A stretch of DNA of 64,000 nucleotides from contig JAHLKG010000015.1 of assembly GCA_025526995.1 (NCBI GenBank), positions 682,001 through 746,000 of the forward strand, given 5' to 3'. Numbering within the stretch: position 1 is the stretch's first letter; each line of letters opens with the position of its first letter. The position numbers and the translations under genes were made by a program. Below the pieces are notes generated by a model. It was not told the origin of the DNA and ran no database searches. It saw nothing but the letters and a program-made list of their open reading frames with translations. Shown piece by piece: positions 33,531-44,224 of this stretch. Source of the DNA: Powellomyces hirtus. Lineage: Eukaryota; Chytridiomycota; Chytridiomycetes; Spizellomycetales; Powellomycetaceae.

Positions 33531-36065
33531 ATGCAAATGAACACTTCCACAAGACGGCTATGCAGCTGGAAACTACTCCGCGCATTGCCCGGCCACCGTC
33601 ATTGTCGGAGTTACACTCGTCCCGTCATTCGCCTCTCCATCGACCAATCGTGGGCTGGACCGATAAATCCATGTATGGGCATCGCTGCTCACCGGAAGTC
33701 TGGCAATTTCATGACGCATGTGAAGCCGCGGTGTTGTTCTCGCGCGTATTCTAGCGTATGTAGTATCTGCTTTGGAGAACGATATGCCCTACAGGCTGCC
33801 AAATAACCAACGAGGGATATATAGGCAAAGGAGGTACCGAACATGCGTGACTTTCCGCCAGAAAGAGTGCGCAATTTCAGGTTAGGCTGCGTTTCGGTGA
33901 ACATCTGCAACACGCTCAAATGATCATTGTTCTCATCGGTCTCTTCTCATCTTAGCATAATAGCACATATTGGTAATATGTCCTAGCGAGTCTGTTGAAA
34001 GAGACAAATGGTTGCTAACGGAACCCGTAAAATAAAGATCACGGCAAAAGCACATTGGCCGACCGGCTCTTGGAGTTGACAGGTTCGGCGAACATCCAAT
34101 GCAACCCCCATCATTCGCCTCCTGACTCAACCCTTCCCTTCGCCCATCTGTCGCTGCGTAAACAACAGGAACAATATCAAAGGACTCATCCAACAAACAA
34201 GTCCTCGACAAGCTCAAAGTGGAGCGAGAACGGGGCATCACCGTCAAGGCGCAAACCGCTTCTATGATCTACAACTACAAAGGCGAGGATTACCTGTTGA
34301 ACTTGATTGATACCCCGGGCCACGTCGATTTTAGTTACGAAGTGTCGCGCTCATTAGCGGCTTGTCAAGGGTGAGGACTCAAAACGTGTGCACGTTGGTA
34401 TGGCAGAACGTATCTGTATTGATGATGTTGACGGATGTAGGACAGTATTGCTGGTGGACTGCTGTCAAGGCATCCAGGCGCAAACAGTCGCAAATTTTTT
34501 CATGGCGTTTGGAGAAGGTCTGTCTATAATACCCGTGCTGAACAAGGTATCGTTTCACGAAGCACGAAACACGCGTCCATGGGAGAGAAAGGAACTCATG
34601 TCAATCGAACCGCGCTCGTTTGTGCTCTTTATTTGTGTTGTTTCGCTTTTTGCAGATCGACCTTCCCGGCGCCGACATTGAAAAGAGTGCTCGGCAAATA
34701 GAAACCACGTTCGAGCTCGACATCTCGAACATGCTCTCCATCTCGGCCAAAACCGGCATTGGCGTCGCGGGCGTGCTGCCCCAAATCATCGAGCAGGTCC
34801 CCGCGCCCACCGCCGACGCCACGGCGCCCTTCCGCGGCCTCCTGTTCGATTCCTGGTACGACCAATATGTCGGCGTGGTGTGTCTGGTCGCTATACGCGA
34901 CGGCAACCTGCGTAAAGGCGACCGTATCGTTTCGGCGCACATGGGTAACACCTACGAAGTGACTGACCTCGGCATCATGTTCCCGCACCAAACCGCGACC
35001 ACCAGCCTGGAAGCTGGCCAGGTCGGCTATGTCGTCCTCGGCATGAAAACCACTCGCGACGCGCACATTGGCGACACATTCTACCGCGAAAACCACCCCG
35101 TCGCTGCCTTTCCGGGCTTTGAGCCGGCCAAATCCATGGTCTTTGCCGGTTGTTACCCCATGGACGCTGCCGACTACACCAAACTCCAGGAAGCCCTCGA
35201 CCGCCTTACGCTCAACGACGCCAGCGTCAGCGTCGCCCGCGAAGCCTCGGTCGCCCTCGGGCAGGGCTTCCGGCTCGGCTTTCTCGGTACCCTCCACATG
35301 GACGTTTTCCGCGAACGTCTCCAGGAAGAATACGATTCCACCGTCATCAACACGGCCCCCACCGTGCCTTACATTGTGCGTTACCATAACGGAGAAGAAA
35401 AGACGATCCGCAACCCGGCCCAGTTCCCCGACGTTGACCAACACCCGCACGTTGCCGCCTTTCTCGAGCCCACCGTCGTCGGAACCCTGATCTTCCCGGC
35501 CGAATACCTCGGCGCGATGATGGACCTGTGCGGCGCGCACCGCGGGCTCCTGCACGACTACACGTACATTGACGAACGCCGCGTCATGATGAAGTACACG
35601 CTCCCGATGAGCGAGATCCTGACGGATTTCTACGACCAGCTCAAGAGTCGGACGTCGGGGTACGCGTCGTTTGACTATGAGGAAACGGGCTACGAACCCG
35701 CGGATCTTGTCAAAATCAACATTCTCCTCAACGCGAAACCCGTCGACGCCCTCGCGACCATTGTGCACCGGTCCCATGCCGACCGCGTCGCAAAGGACTG
35801 GGCGAAACGCCTCAAGACGGTCATGAACCGGCAGCTGTTTGAAATCACCATCCAGGCGGCAGTCAATAACCGCATCGTGTGCAGAGAATCCATCAGTGCC
35901 GTCAGAAAGGACGTGACGGCGAAATGCTACGGCGGCGACATCACCCGGAAAATGAAACTCCTGGATCGCCAGAAGGCCGGGAAAAAGAGGCTCAAGACGG
36001 TCGCTGGCGGCGTGCAGTTGCCGCAGGAAGCGTTCCTGACATTGATGAAGGGCCATGCCCGCTGA
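33531..36065 (+). CDS. GUF1: Mitochondrial translation elongation factor 4 (GUF1/LepA GTPase)
   Basis: GTPase that acts on mitochondrial ribosomes during translation. ATG at 33531 (or 33537) opens a basic presequence ([19 protein letters not shown]). Exon 1 ends after SRAYSS; exon 2 gives [20 protein letters not shown] 17-nt micro-exon (33956-33972) supplies IIAHI, and the next exon starts at [15 protein letters not shown], completing the P-loop. Later exons carry [14 protein letters not shown] (switch I), [12 protein letters not shown] (G3) and, split by an intron, PVLNK-IDLPGAD (G4). The large last exon encodes domains II-V and the LepA C-terminal domain ([57 protein letters not shown]). 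The gene appears complete and undamaged. A run of A follows the stop at once. Confidence 0.96.
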
Positions 36066-36768
36066 AAAAAAAAAAAAAACACCCTCCCTATTTCCCCCCA
36101 GCTGCCCCCCAACGGATGAAGCGCCATGCTCGGTGGCAAAACCCCCGCCCTGCTTCCCCCAGCCAGCCCCCCAAACAGGTTGGCTGTTCTCTGGGCGTTG
36201 CCTTTGCGCCCTCCCGAATGACCGGCCGACCTCTTTCTCCCGCCTTCTGCGCTCGCAGACACGCTTTCGTAATACATAGCAAATTGGCTGTCGTATAGAT
36301 AACTAGAGTTTTGGGGTGATAGCACAAACCTCGTGTAACTTGATGTATTCGATCACGCATGTCCATCTGACAAGAAAGGAGGGGGAATGGGGTACTAGTG
36401 ATAGGCAGGGGCTGTATTTCTAGATATAGTGTTCTTAGGTCTCGTTCTAATGTTGTTGTTGTTGGTGGTGTGTGTGTGTGCTGGTGCTATGTGGTTTGAG
36501 TTTTCTTGAGGGGGTGTTCCAAAGTTCTGCTACAGTCTGGGTTTGTGTTTGAACGTGTGTGGGGAGTGAGAGCGATCGGGCCGGACAAAAATCATTCATA
36601 GGAGCGCATATGGAGACATGCGCAGTGAAGGGGGGCAGGGTGGGGCGCGGTGGACGGGGAAAAGAGTCGACTGTTGCGCGGGGGGGGGGGGGGGGGGGAC
36701 AGAGTGGGATTGATGCCAGCATCGTCCACAGAAAAGTTGATGTTGCTAGATGGAAATGAGTGACTTTG
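36066..36768. other. Intergenic region between convergent genes, with homopolymer and GT tracts
   Basis: 3' flanks of GUF1 and the coiled-coil gene. Contains a genomic A run immediately after the GUF1 stop, a TG run near 36466-36481 and an uninterrupted G tract of about 19 bases (36680-36698). No gene seen. Confidence 0.6.
36680..36698. repeat. Poly-G tract
   Basis: About 19 consecutive G on the plus strand in the 3' flank of the coiled-coil gene; on that gene's own strand it is poly-C. Length is likely unstable and prone to sequencing error. Confidence 0.85.
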
Positions 36769-39028
36769 TTACATGACGTTGCACCCGCAGCCGCCACGTT
36801 TCTCTTGTTTGCGTGTTTGGGATTGCTGGAATGCGGCGGCACGCTCGACCGACATGGATTGACGGGCCATGGATGGGCGGGACGTCGAGAGGCGGTTGGG
36901 GACCGAGAGGGTGGAGGCGATTTCGGCATCTTTGGACAGGACGAACGGCTCGCGGTTGGCCTGATCGGCGCGCGATTTGGCTTCTTCGGCGGCCATGAGA
37001 TCCAACAGGTCGGCCCTCCACGCATCGGCATCGAGGTTGGCCATGTCCTTGACCGTCTTTTTGCGCTCCAGGGCGTTCTGTAATGCGCGGGCGGCTTCCT
37101 CCTCGGCGAGTTGCTCTTCCTGCCTTTCACGGATGGTGCGTTCCTCCATTGTTTCCGGGGTGACGTTCTTTCTTGGGGAGGGCGCTTTCGGGGCAATAGT
37201 AATTCCCTCTTGTTGAGCTGCCTCCATTTCGCGCTGGAAGCGAGCTTGAGATTCGGCTGCGGTTTGTTCAGCGGCGCGGTTGTTGGCCTCTGCTTCAGCT
37301 TGTACGCGCATCGATTCAAGTTTGGCGCGATCAGCGACCTTGGCCAGGAGCGCTTCACGAGATCGCTGGGTGGCCAACCGGGCCTCTTCATCGACGGGAT
37401 CTTCATCTTCTTGCTCAACGTGCTGCTGCTGCTGTAGGGGTTGCGGTGCGTCCAAAGGGGGAAGATTTGCGAGTCGCTCAGCCTCTAGTCTAGCAGCCTC
37501 GGCTTTGCGGCGAGCTTCTTCCTGTGCGCGGGCCTCCTCTGCCTGTTGCTGCTCGATGGCGGCAAGACGCTGCCTTTCTTCATCCTGTCGTTGTCGGATG
37601 GCCGCGGCTTCGGCTTCTTTCCGTGCAAGATACGCTTTACGATCGGACTCGCTCATTTGCTATTTGAATCATTGCCGCCAGTCAGCAATTGGACTCACAC
37701 AACTTATGGAATGTCTCCGTTGATGCGCGCGTGTTGAACATACCTTGACCCTCCGTTCCTCTTCGAATCTCGCCATAGCTTCCTCCTGCTTGCGCAACTT
37801 TTCAGCACGAGCCAAATGTTCCTCGTTGGTTTTGCGTTCCGCTTCTTCACGACGAGCTTTCTCTTCCTGCAGCGTCTTTTGCTTGGCCAGTTCGAGTTTC
37901 CGGAAAGCTTCCTCTTCCTTTGCTTTCAATGCCTGGATTCGCGCCTCCTCTGCTCTTTTTTTTTTGTCAGTTAAGGATTTGTATGAGAGGAGCTGTCGCA
38001 ATGGCGGAGGCAAATTCCATCAGGCATAAGTCAGCACTCACCTCCTAGCGGCATCACGCTTTTGCTGCTCGAACTCGTCCATTTTTGCCTTTTGCTTGGC
38101 GAGAACCTGCTGACGAGCCTCGTCTTCTTCTTTGCGAGCCCGCTCTTCATTTTCTTTGCGCAGGCGTTCCTCGGCTTCCAGTTTCTGACGAAGGACGCGA
38201 GCCTTTTCAAACATTTCGGCCTCGTGGCGTTTCTTTGCTTCATCAGCCTCCAGTGCCTTTTGGCGAGCTTCTTCTCGTTTCTGGATTTCAAACTGGTTCA
38301 GGTTTTGCGCCCGGGAAGCGTTAGTGACGCCAGGAATAAATTCCGGCTGCCTATCAAATGGGAAAGAAATGGGGAAAGCTACGGGTTAGAATATATCGTA
38401 CTGTTCCAGCGCGAGCGAGGGAAGACTCGATGGGCTCCGCGCCAGTCCACTCCCTCTCCCCAGTCGCTTGGCCTGAGCATTTACTTGCGACTGCACGCAA
38501 AGCACACATGCGCTTGCGCGACAGTTTCCCCTCTGTCCAGTTTCCCTCATGTCTCCACTCCCTCATGCCTCCCACTCCTCGCTTCGCTCGCTCCGCTTGG
38601 TGACATGCGCCATACGCAATCCCTGGCGCTTGCGCGCCAGTTTCCCTCTGTCCAGTTTCCCTCATGTCTCCACTCCTCGCTTCGCTCGGTCCGCTTCGCT
38701 CGGGAGCGCTCCGCTTGGTGAGATGCGCTCTGCGCAAATCCCTGGCGCTTGCGCGCCAGAATCCCTCATTGCCCCACTCCTGTCACCCTCGCTTCGCTCG
38801 GAACTCGGAACTCGGATCGCTTCCTCGCTTCGCTCGGAACTCGGAAGGGGAAACCTACTCTGGCACCCTGTGGTCAAGCGTTTGGTCGTTGTAGTCTACG
38901 GGGGTTGCTACGCCACTGTCAGTTGTGCCAGCGCCGTCCTTGTGGACTCGTCCTTGTCCGTCCTTGTCGAGGCTCTTTGACTTTCTCAGTGGAGTTGCCG
39001 GGGGCATGTATTGGATGGGTTCGGACAT
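36769..39028 (-). CDS. Long coiled-coil protein with C-terminal CaaX-type prenylation motif
   Basis: About 600 residues from at least four exons. The ATG at 39028 (MSEPIQYMPPATPLRKSKS) starts a polar head. A 520-nt intron (38347-38866) leads to PEFIPGVTNASRAQNLNQFE, then almost continuous Glu/Lys/Arg/Ala-rich coiled coil across two more introns. Then come a Pro/Ser linker (APSPRKNVTPETMEERTIR), a short helical domain (KTVKDMANLDADAWRADLLD), a Ser-rich stretch and the terminus GGCGCNVM. The last four residues fit CaaX farnesylation, with a second Cys two residues upstream that could be palmitoylated, so membrane anchoring is likely. Translation may start further upstream: an in-frame His/Asp-rich stretch precedes the ATG after a CACAG acceptor near 39083. 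I do not recognise an orthologue; coiled-coil bias makes similarity unreliable. Confidence 0.75.
38511..38830. repeat. Tandem repeats of about 116-119 bp inside an intron
   Basis: Three imperfect copies begin with cgcttgcgcg at 38511, 38627 and 38746. Copies 1 and 2 share the run through gtttccctcatgtctccact and the cgcttcgctcg block; copy 3 is shortened. All lie within the 520-nt intron of the coiled-coil gene, which is far longer than the 60-80 nt introns nearby. Confidence 0.8.
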
Positions 39029-40808
39029 GAAAGCGTGGTGATTGTTGTCATCCTCATCATCGTGGTGGTGGTGGTGGTCAGCCTGTGGGTGGGGGGGTTA
39101 GTTCGAGTGGGGTCAGAGACATGGCTGGAGGGTAGCCCTCTTTCCTCCAGTCACGCCCAGAAGAGGCAATAGGGCACGAGTGGAGGAGTGTAGCGGAGTG
39201 GGTACACGACATACCATTGTTCTCATGCAGACAGCAGCGGCGGGGAGTGTGTGTGTGTGTGTGTGTGTGTGTAGTGTGGGAGCGTCAAGAGCATGCAGTG
39301 TTAGTGGGCAGAGAGAGTGAGCGGCCCGTGCGCAGCAGCAAAAAGCCTCCAGTAACCCAAAGACAGTATCGCTTTCAACTCGCCGCTGAATCATTCAACT
39401 GCCGCCCATCCATCCATCATATCATATCATACTCACTCATTCAACTCAAAGTAAAAAGGACACCCACCTACATTTAGCCAATCGCTTGTTCGTTCGTGCT
39501 AGAAATAGGCCGCTGAATGCTCAGTCTGACTAGTCAGGGCGGCGTCACGTGGCTTCAGAGAATACAAAGAAGGGTTGGGGACCGCCGCCCTCCCACAGAT
39601 ATCGATAGACAGACAGACGCACGCCTTGTTCTGTTTCTTTTGGCTGCCGACCGCCTGCCTGCCTGCCTACATGTATCCTGCCTACATCTAGGCATGCGTC
39701 CATGAGAGAATGGGATCGATCTGCGGCGTGGGGGACCAAATGATATAACCTGTCTGTCATTCTTGATTTGTGGACTACGCTCTCTTTATGCGTATATTCA
39801 CCTGCTGCCCCAGTCATGCGCGGGGGTAGCTGCTGATTGGGCAGTTCGGAATGGCAACAGCGTTGGTCTGTTCCCCCATCCGTCCCCCAGAAGAATCGTG
39901 CACTTGACGCGATCTCTGGACTTGAATCTCTCTGGTGCGCTAGAGACACAAGATGGGTGTTACATATCGCAACTCGCCCCAATTACTCTAGGACGTATAG
40001 CTTGCGGTCTTGCGCAAAATGGACTCATTATGTGTGTCCATTGATTGCTTTTTTTTTTGTTGTTGGCTACCCTCTTTTGATATGAGCACGCGGCAGTTGG
40101 AAACTGCCCAATATCCGGCGAGTGGGCAGCACATGATATTGCCTTGACGCGGACAGCCAGAGAAGATGCGCTGTTTTCCTATTATTACTATGGCAGGAGC
40201 CGACGTACTTTACTTTACAAAGGGCATCTGGCTACGTCATTGCTAGCCCATCAGCCCATGCTTTTCGAACCCTCGTAGTCTGATCCCAAGGGAAGGTGTT
40301 AACGATGATGTTGAGGATTCGCATTCGGACAGCAATGAGTCTCGTGAGGAAGAGGTTAGACAGTGCCCGCTTTGTCGTGGTTCATGAAAGTAAGAGATAT
40401 GGGACGTCTGCTGATATCAGCATTCTGACCCTTTCCACAACCTCGCTAGACTGCATATGCTCCCAAGCAAAGAGCTGGCAAATCCGGAACTGGACCCACA
40501 CAAGCCCGCCTACCAGCTAGCAGTTGCTAGTTGGGAGCATGCACACGCACATGAGACTCTTGATGCAATCGCAGAGTGAATGGCGACAAGTCTTGGATGA
40601 AATAGTGTGACCCTGGCGTGCCCCCGAAAATGAAATGTGATTGGGATGGTTGTGGCGGCGGTCTCCGCACTGGCGTATTTCAGTTCCAGGGGTGATTAAA
40701 AGAAGGGCATAGCTGATCAATCCATAATGGTACATGGAGAACCAGATCTATTAGCGTTAATTGTCCCAAAAACACATTGTCTACATTTTAAAAACAGAAG
40801 GCCCCTGA
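39029..40808. other. Gene-poor region with microsatellites
   Basis: No supported gene over about 1.7 kb apart from a possible 5' exon of the coiled-coil gene near 39030-39083. Contains GGT repeats at 39061-39079, a GT run at 39247-39272, GACA repeats near 39607 and CCTG repeats near 39651-39668. A short open stretch ending VRQCPLCRGS (about 40280-40388) looks zinc-ribbon-like but has no partner. Confidence 0.5.
39247..39272. repeat. GT dinucleotide microsatellite
   Basis: Uninterrupted GT run of about 13 units in the gene-poor stretch left of the ENA-type ATPase gene. Confidence 0.9.
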
Positions 40809-43800
40809 TTACACCTGAACATGCTGTACCATGTCAGGATTCACCCTTTGCAAGGGCCACACAGCATCCTTCACCTTCTTCCACACATCTCCCGCAATGA
40901 TCCACAACAGCGTTCCCCCTATGATCAAGCCCCATTCCCATGTGACACCTCCCATTTTGAATCCATCCCGTCCTATTTCCGGCACGTAGACAAATACGTT
41001 CAGCACAACAACCAGCACCAAGATGCAGACCATCAGTGTCTTGTCACGAAGGGTTTTAGCGAATCCTGGGCCCATCCATTCGACCGTTCGGTATGAGCGA
41101 CAGTGCACGGACTGGACCAAGGAGAGCAACGTGTACAAGAACAAAATGGTGCTTCGCGCTCGGTACAAAGCTTCGCATCCCTCCGTGTAGGTCGCGTCAC
41201 ACTCGGCGGCCGCCACGCCCCCACCCGTCCACAAAACAAGCTCGTACGCCCCGAGGCAGATGGCCATGAATCCTAGCGAGTAGAAGAGGGTGTCGCGAAT
41301 AATCTCGGCATTGAAGATAGATTCCGTTGGTGGACGCGGGGGCTCTTGCATCGTGGTGGGTGAAGCCGGTTGGATGCTGATCGCGGCGGCAGGGGATGTC
41401 ATTGCGACAAACAAAAACAAGAGCATGATGGGCGTGAACGGGGATACGGGAACACCAGCGGGATCTTTTACCGCCACGTTGACAATGACAATGATGGCAG
41501 CCGCCAAGAGACCAATCCAGTAGTACAACAAGAATCGTTGGATGTTGGTGTACAACCGCCGACCTTCCCGGATGGCCACAATGATGGTCGCAAAGTTGTC
41601 GTCGGCAAGAACAATGTCGCTCGCACCCTTGGCCACATCCGAGCCGGAGAGTCCCATTGCAATACCAATGTCGGCAATCTTGAGCGATGGCGAATCGTTT
41701 ACACCGTCCCCCGTCATCGCGGAGATAAATTGTCGACGTTTGGCGGCTTCGATCATCTTGACCTTGGATTCGGGGCTGCAGCGTGCCACGACAAGGGGAA
41801 GGTAGTCCATTGCATCGATCTCTGCTTCGCTCAGCGCATCGAACACGGGCCCCGTCGTGCACACAGCCTTGAGCCTTTCGGGTGTAAGTCTGCGTGGATC
41901 TTGATCGAGGATTCCGATTTGATAAGCGATTGATATTGCTGTTTGCTGATGGTCGCCTGTCAACATATGCACGCTGATCCCGGCCTCGTGAGCTTGTCGG
42001 ACCGATGACGCTGATTCTGGGCGTGGTGGGTCATAGATAGCCGCTAGACCGAGGAAATCCAATTCACGCTCAATCACACGCCTATCCACCGACCTCCATG
42101 CATCTGGCGTGTCTTGAACTTCATCAGCATGGATGGACCGAGCCGCCAGGAGAATGACCCGAAGTCCTCTTCGAGCAAAATCGTCCACCATGACCCGCAC
42201 CTTCTCGTCTCGCTCCGGATCCGGTGTGCACAATCCCAGGAGGATTTCTGCCGCTCCCTTGGTGAATACCTTCAAACTTCCATCCGCGCTCCGATACACG
42301 ACCGACATGCGCTTCAGCGTGCTCGTAAACTGAAAATCGTAAACAGGCTGCCACCCTCCATCGAACTCTATTGAAGGTTTGGACATGGAGAGCTTATGGG
42401 CAAACACTTGGAGAGCCACTTCGGTGGGTGAGCCACTTGTCGTGTACGCTGGGACCTTGCTGTCCCCGGCGAGTTCGGAAGAAGCAGTGACGGATGCCAG
42501 ATTACACAGCGAGGCGCAGAGGGCGAAATCATGCAAAGGATCGTTCAACGTGTTGGCGGAACCTTTGCCCAATTTGATGACATTCGGCATGTCCGGGCTC
42601 GGATCCGACTCCAATGCCACATTGCCGGTGATGAAAACATTGCCGATAGGTTCGATGCCTCGCGGCTCGACGTACACATGTCCCACGCTGGGCACCCAGC
42701 AGTTGACGACAACCATCTTTGCCTGAGTGAGCGTTCCCGTCTTGTCGGAGAAGATGTGGGTCACACTTCCGAGTGTTTCCAGGGATTTCAGCTTTCGTAC
42801 GATGGCATTGTGCTTTGTCATCTCCTTGCCACCCATGACGAGGGTGACGGTCAAGACGGTGGTCAAACCGGCCGGAATCACACTCAAGGCGACCGTGACG
42901 GCATACATGCCCAACTGGTAGGTGACGTCAAACTTGCCAACTGACAGTACGATCAATGCACCGGCAATGGCGACAAAGATGAGAGAAATGTACATCTTGT
43001 ACAAGGATTTTTGGAGTCGGGTCAGATCCGATTTGTCGTCTTGGAGTTTGGAGGCGATGCGGCCAATCTGGGTGGACATGCCGGTGGAGATAACGAGCGC
43101 ACGCGCACGGCCTTTGGAGACGATGGTGGAGGAGTACACCATGTTAATGCGGTCGCCGAGTGGTTCGTCTACGTGGGATATGAAAGTTTCTAGTCAGTTT
43201 TTCGACGGGGATGAAATATGAGGATACAAGTACATTGCTGCCATACCGGGTGATGTGAGTGTCGCAGGATCCTTTCTCACTGGCATAGACTCGCCAGTAA
43301 GAAGACTTTCGTCAGTTTCGAAATCTGTTACCGTCAGCACTCGACAATCAGCTGGCACTGCATCGCCGTCTATCAGGACCACGATGTCGCCGGGAACAAT
43401 GTCGGCAGTGGGGATCTGCTGTTCTGATCCTTCTCTGACAATGGTCGCCGAGGGACTGGACAGACTTTTTAGGGCGGCCAACGTTTTTTCGGCCGCGTAT
43501 TCTTGGGAAAAGGACAAGCCCAAGTTTATCAAGGCCATGGCGGTCAAAAACCCTCCGGTAATGTAGTCGGCCAACAAAAAGCCAACGACTCCGAGCGCCA
43601 GGAAAAGCCAATTCATCGGGTCAATGAGCTGCGCGAGCAGGATTTTGACCCACGTTGCTCCTTGCTTGCTGGCGATGAGGTTTGGTCCGTACTTTGCGAG
43701 TCGACCTGCAACGGCGTGGGGAGAGAGTCCGACATTGAGGTTTGTTTGCAAGGTTGCGGCAATCTCTGATGCCTCGAGCGTGTGCCAGGGAGTAGACGGA

Positions 43801-43844
43801 TCCAGGTCCGGGAGGTGGTCATGCAATTCAATGCTGGTGGGCAT
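40809..43844 (-). CDS. P-type cation ATPase, ENA-like (Na+/K+ efflux, type IID)
   Basis: Plasma-membrane pump exporting Na+ or K+ at the cost of ATP. Two exons; the intron near 43187-43244 joins LTSPG to ETFISHVDEPLGDRINMVYS. ATG at 43844 (MPTSIELHDHLPDLDPSTPW) is preferred, but an in-frame ATG at 43931 would add a Pro-rich leader. Motifs in order: cation-ATPase N domain (WHTLEASEIAATLQTNLNVG), FSQEYAAEKTLAALKSL, actuator TGES (DESLLTGESMPV), phosphorylation site SDKTGTLTQ, nucleotide-binding FTKGAAEILLG, and hinge MTGDGVNDSPSLKIADIGIA. About ten membrane helices. The CSPESKVKMIEA and NDSPSLK context fits the fungal ENA group rather than SERCA or PMR1. The M5 region (YYWIGLLAAAIIVIVNVAV) differs from ENA as I remember it, so ion preference is open. 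The frame is intact throughout. Confidence 0.87.
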
Positions 43845-44224
43845 TGTTGGTAGCGGCGTTTGCGTAAGGAAATGCTGAGCGTTTGGTTTGAATGAGGGGG
43901 GCGGGGGGGGAGAAAGACGGCCACTGCCCATATGAAATACAGTGAAGGCCGAATGGTAGATCTGCTTCTCAAATCATGGGGCGTTGCTCTGTCGGAATGG
44001 CAAAGTCACAGATGCACGATTTCTTATTTTTTTTTTTCCATATCCCGGTCACCAAACAAATTCATGGGAAACAGTTTTGAGTTTTACGGTTCGATGAAAA
44101 TAATTTGCATTCCCCACGACTTTGACGCACGTCATGGGCGACTTTCACACGAATGAAGCGTTCAATGTCACGTGGCTGGTTGGCATGATGCTCGAGAAAG
44201 AAAATACGAGTGGCTCATTTTGAC
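43845..44224. other. Intergenic region between ATPase and GMC oxidoreductase genes
   Basis: About 380 bp with T-rich tracts. The ATPase promoter and the 3' end of the oxidoreductase gene lie here; no other feature seen. Confidence 0.5.

Noticed and set aside
34629..36056. 475-codon minus-strand open frame opposite GUF1
   Set aside because: Pure antisense shadow of the GC-rich GUF1 last exon; Val/His/Asp-rich with no motif.
36065..36080. A-run right after the GUF1 stop as a sign of retroposition
   Set aside because: GUF1 retains all its introns, so it is not a processed copy; the run is a simple homopolymer.
39545..39982. 145-codon minus-strand frame in the gene-poor region
   Set aside because: Built over simple repeats (CCTG, GACA); no motif.
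40280..40388. Short open stretch ending in CPLC (zinc-ribbon-like)
   Set aside because: Only one Cys pair, no partner exon and no ATG; could be chance.
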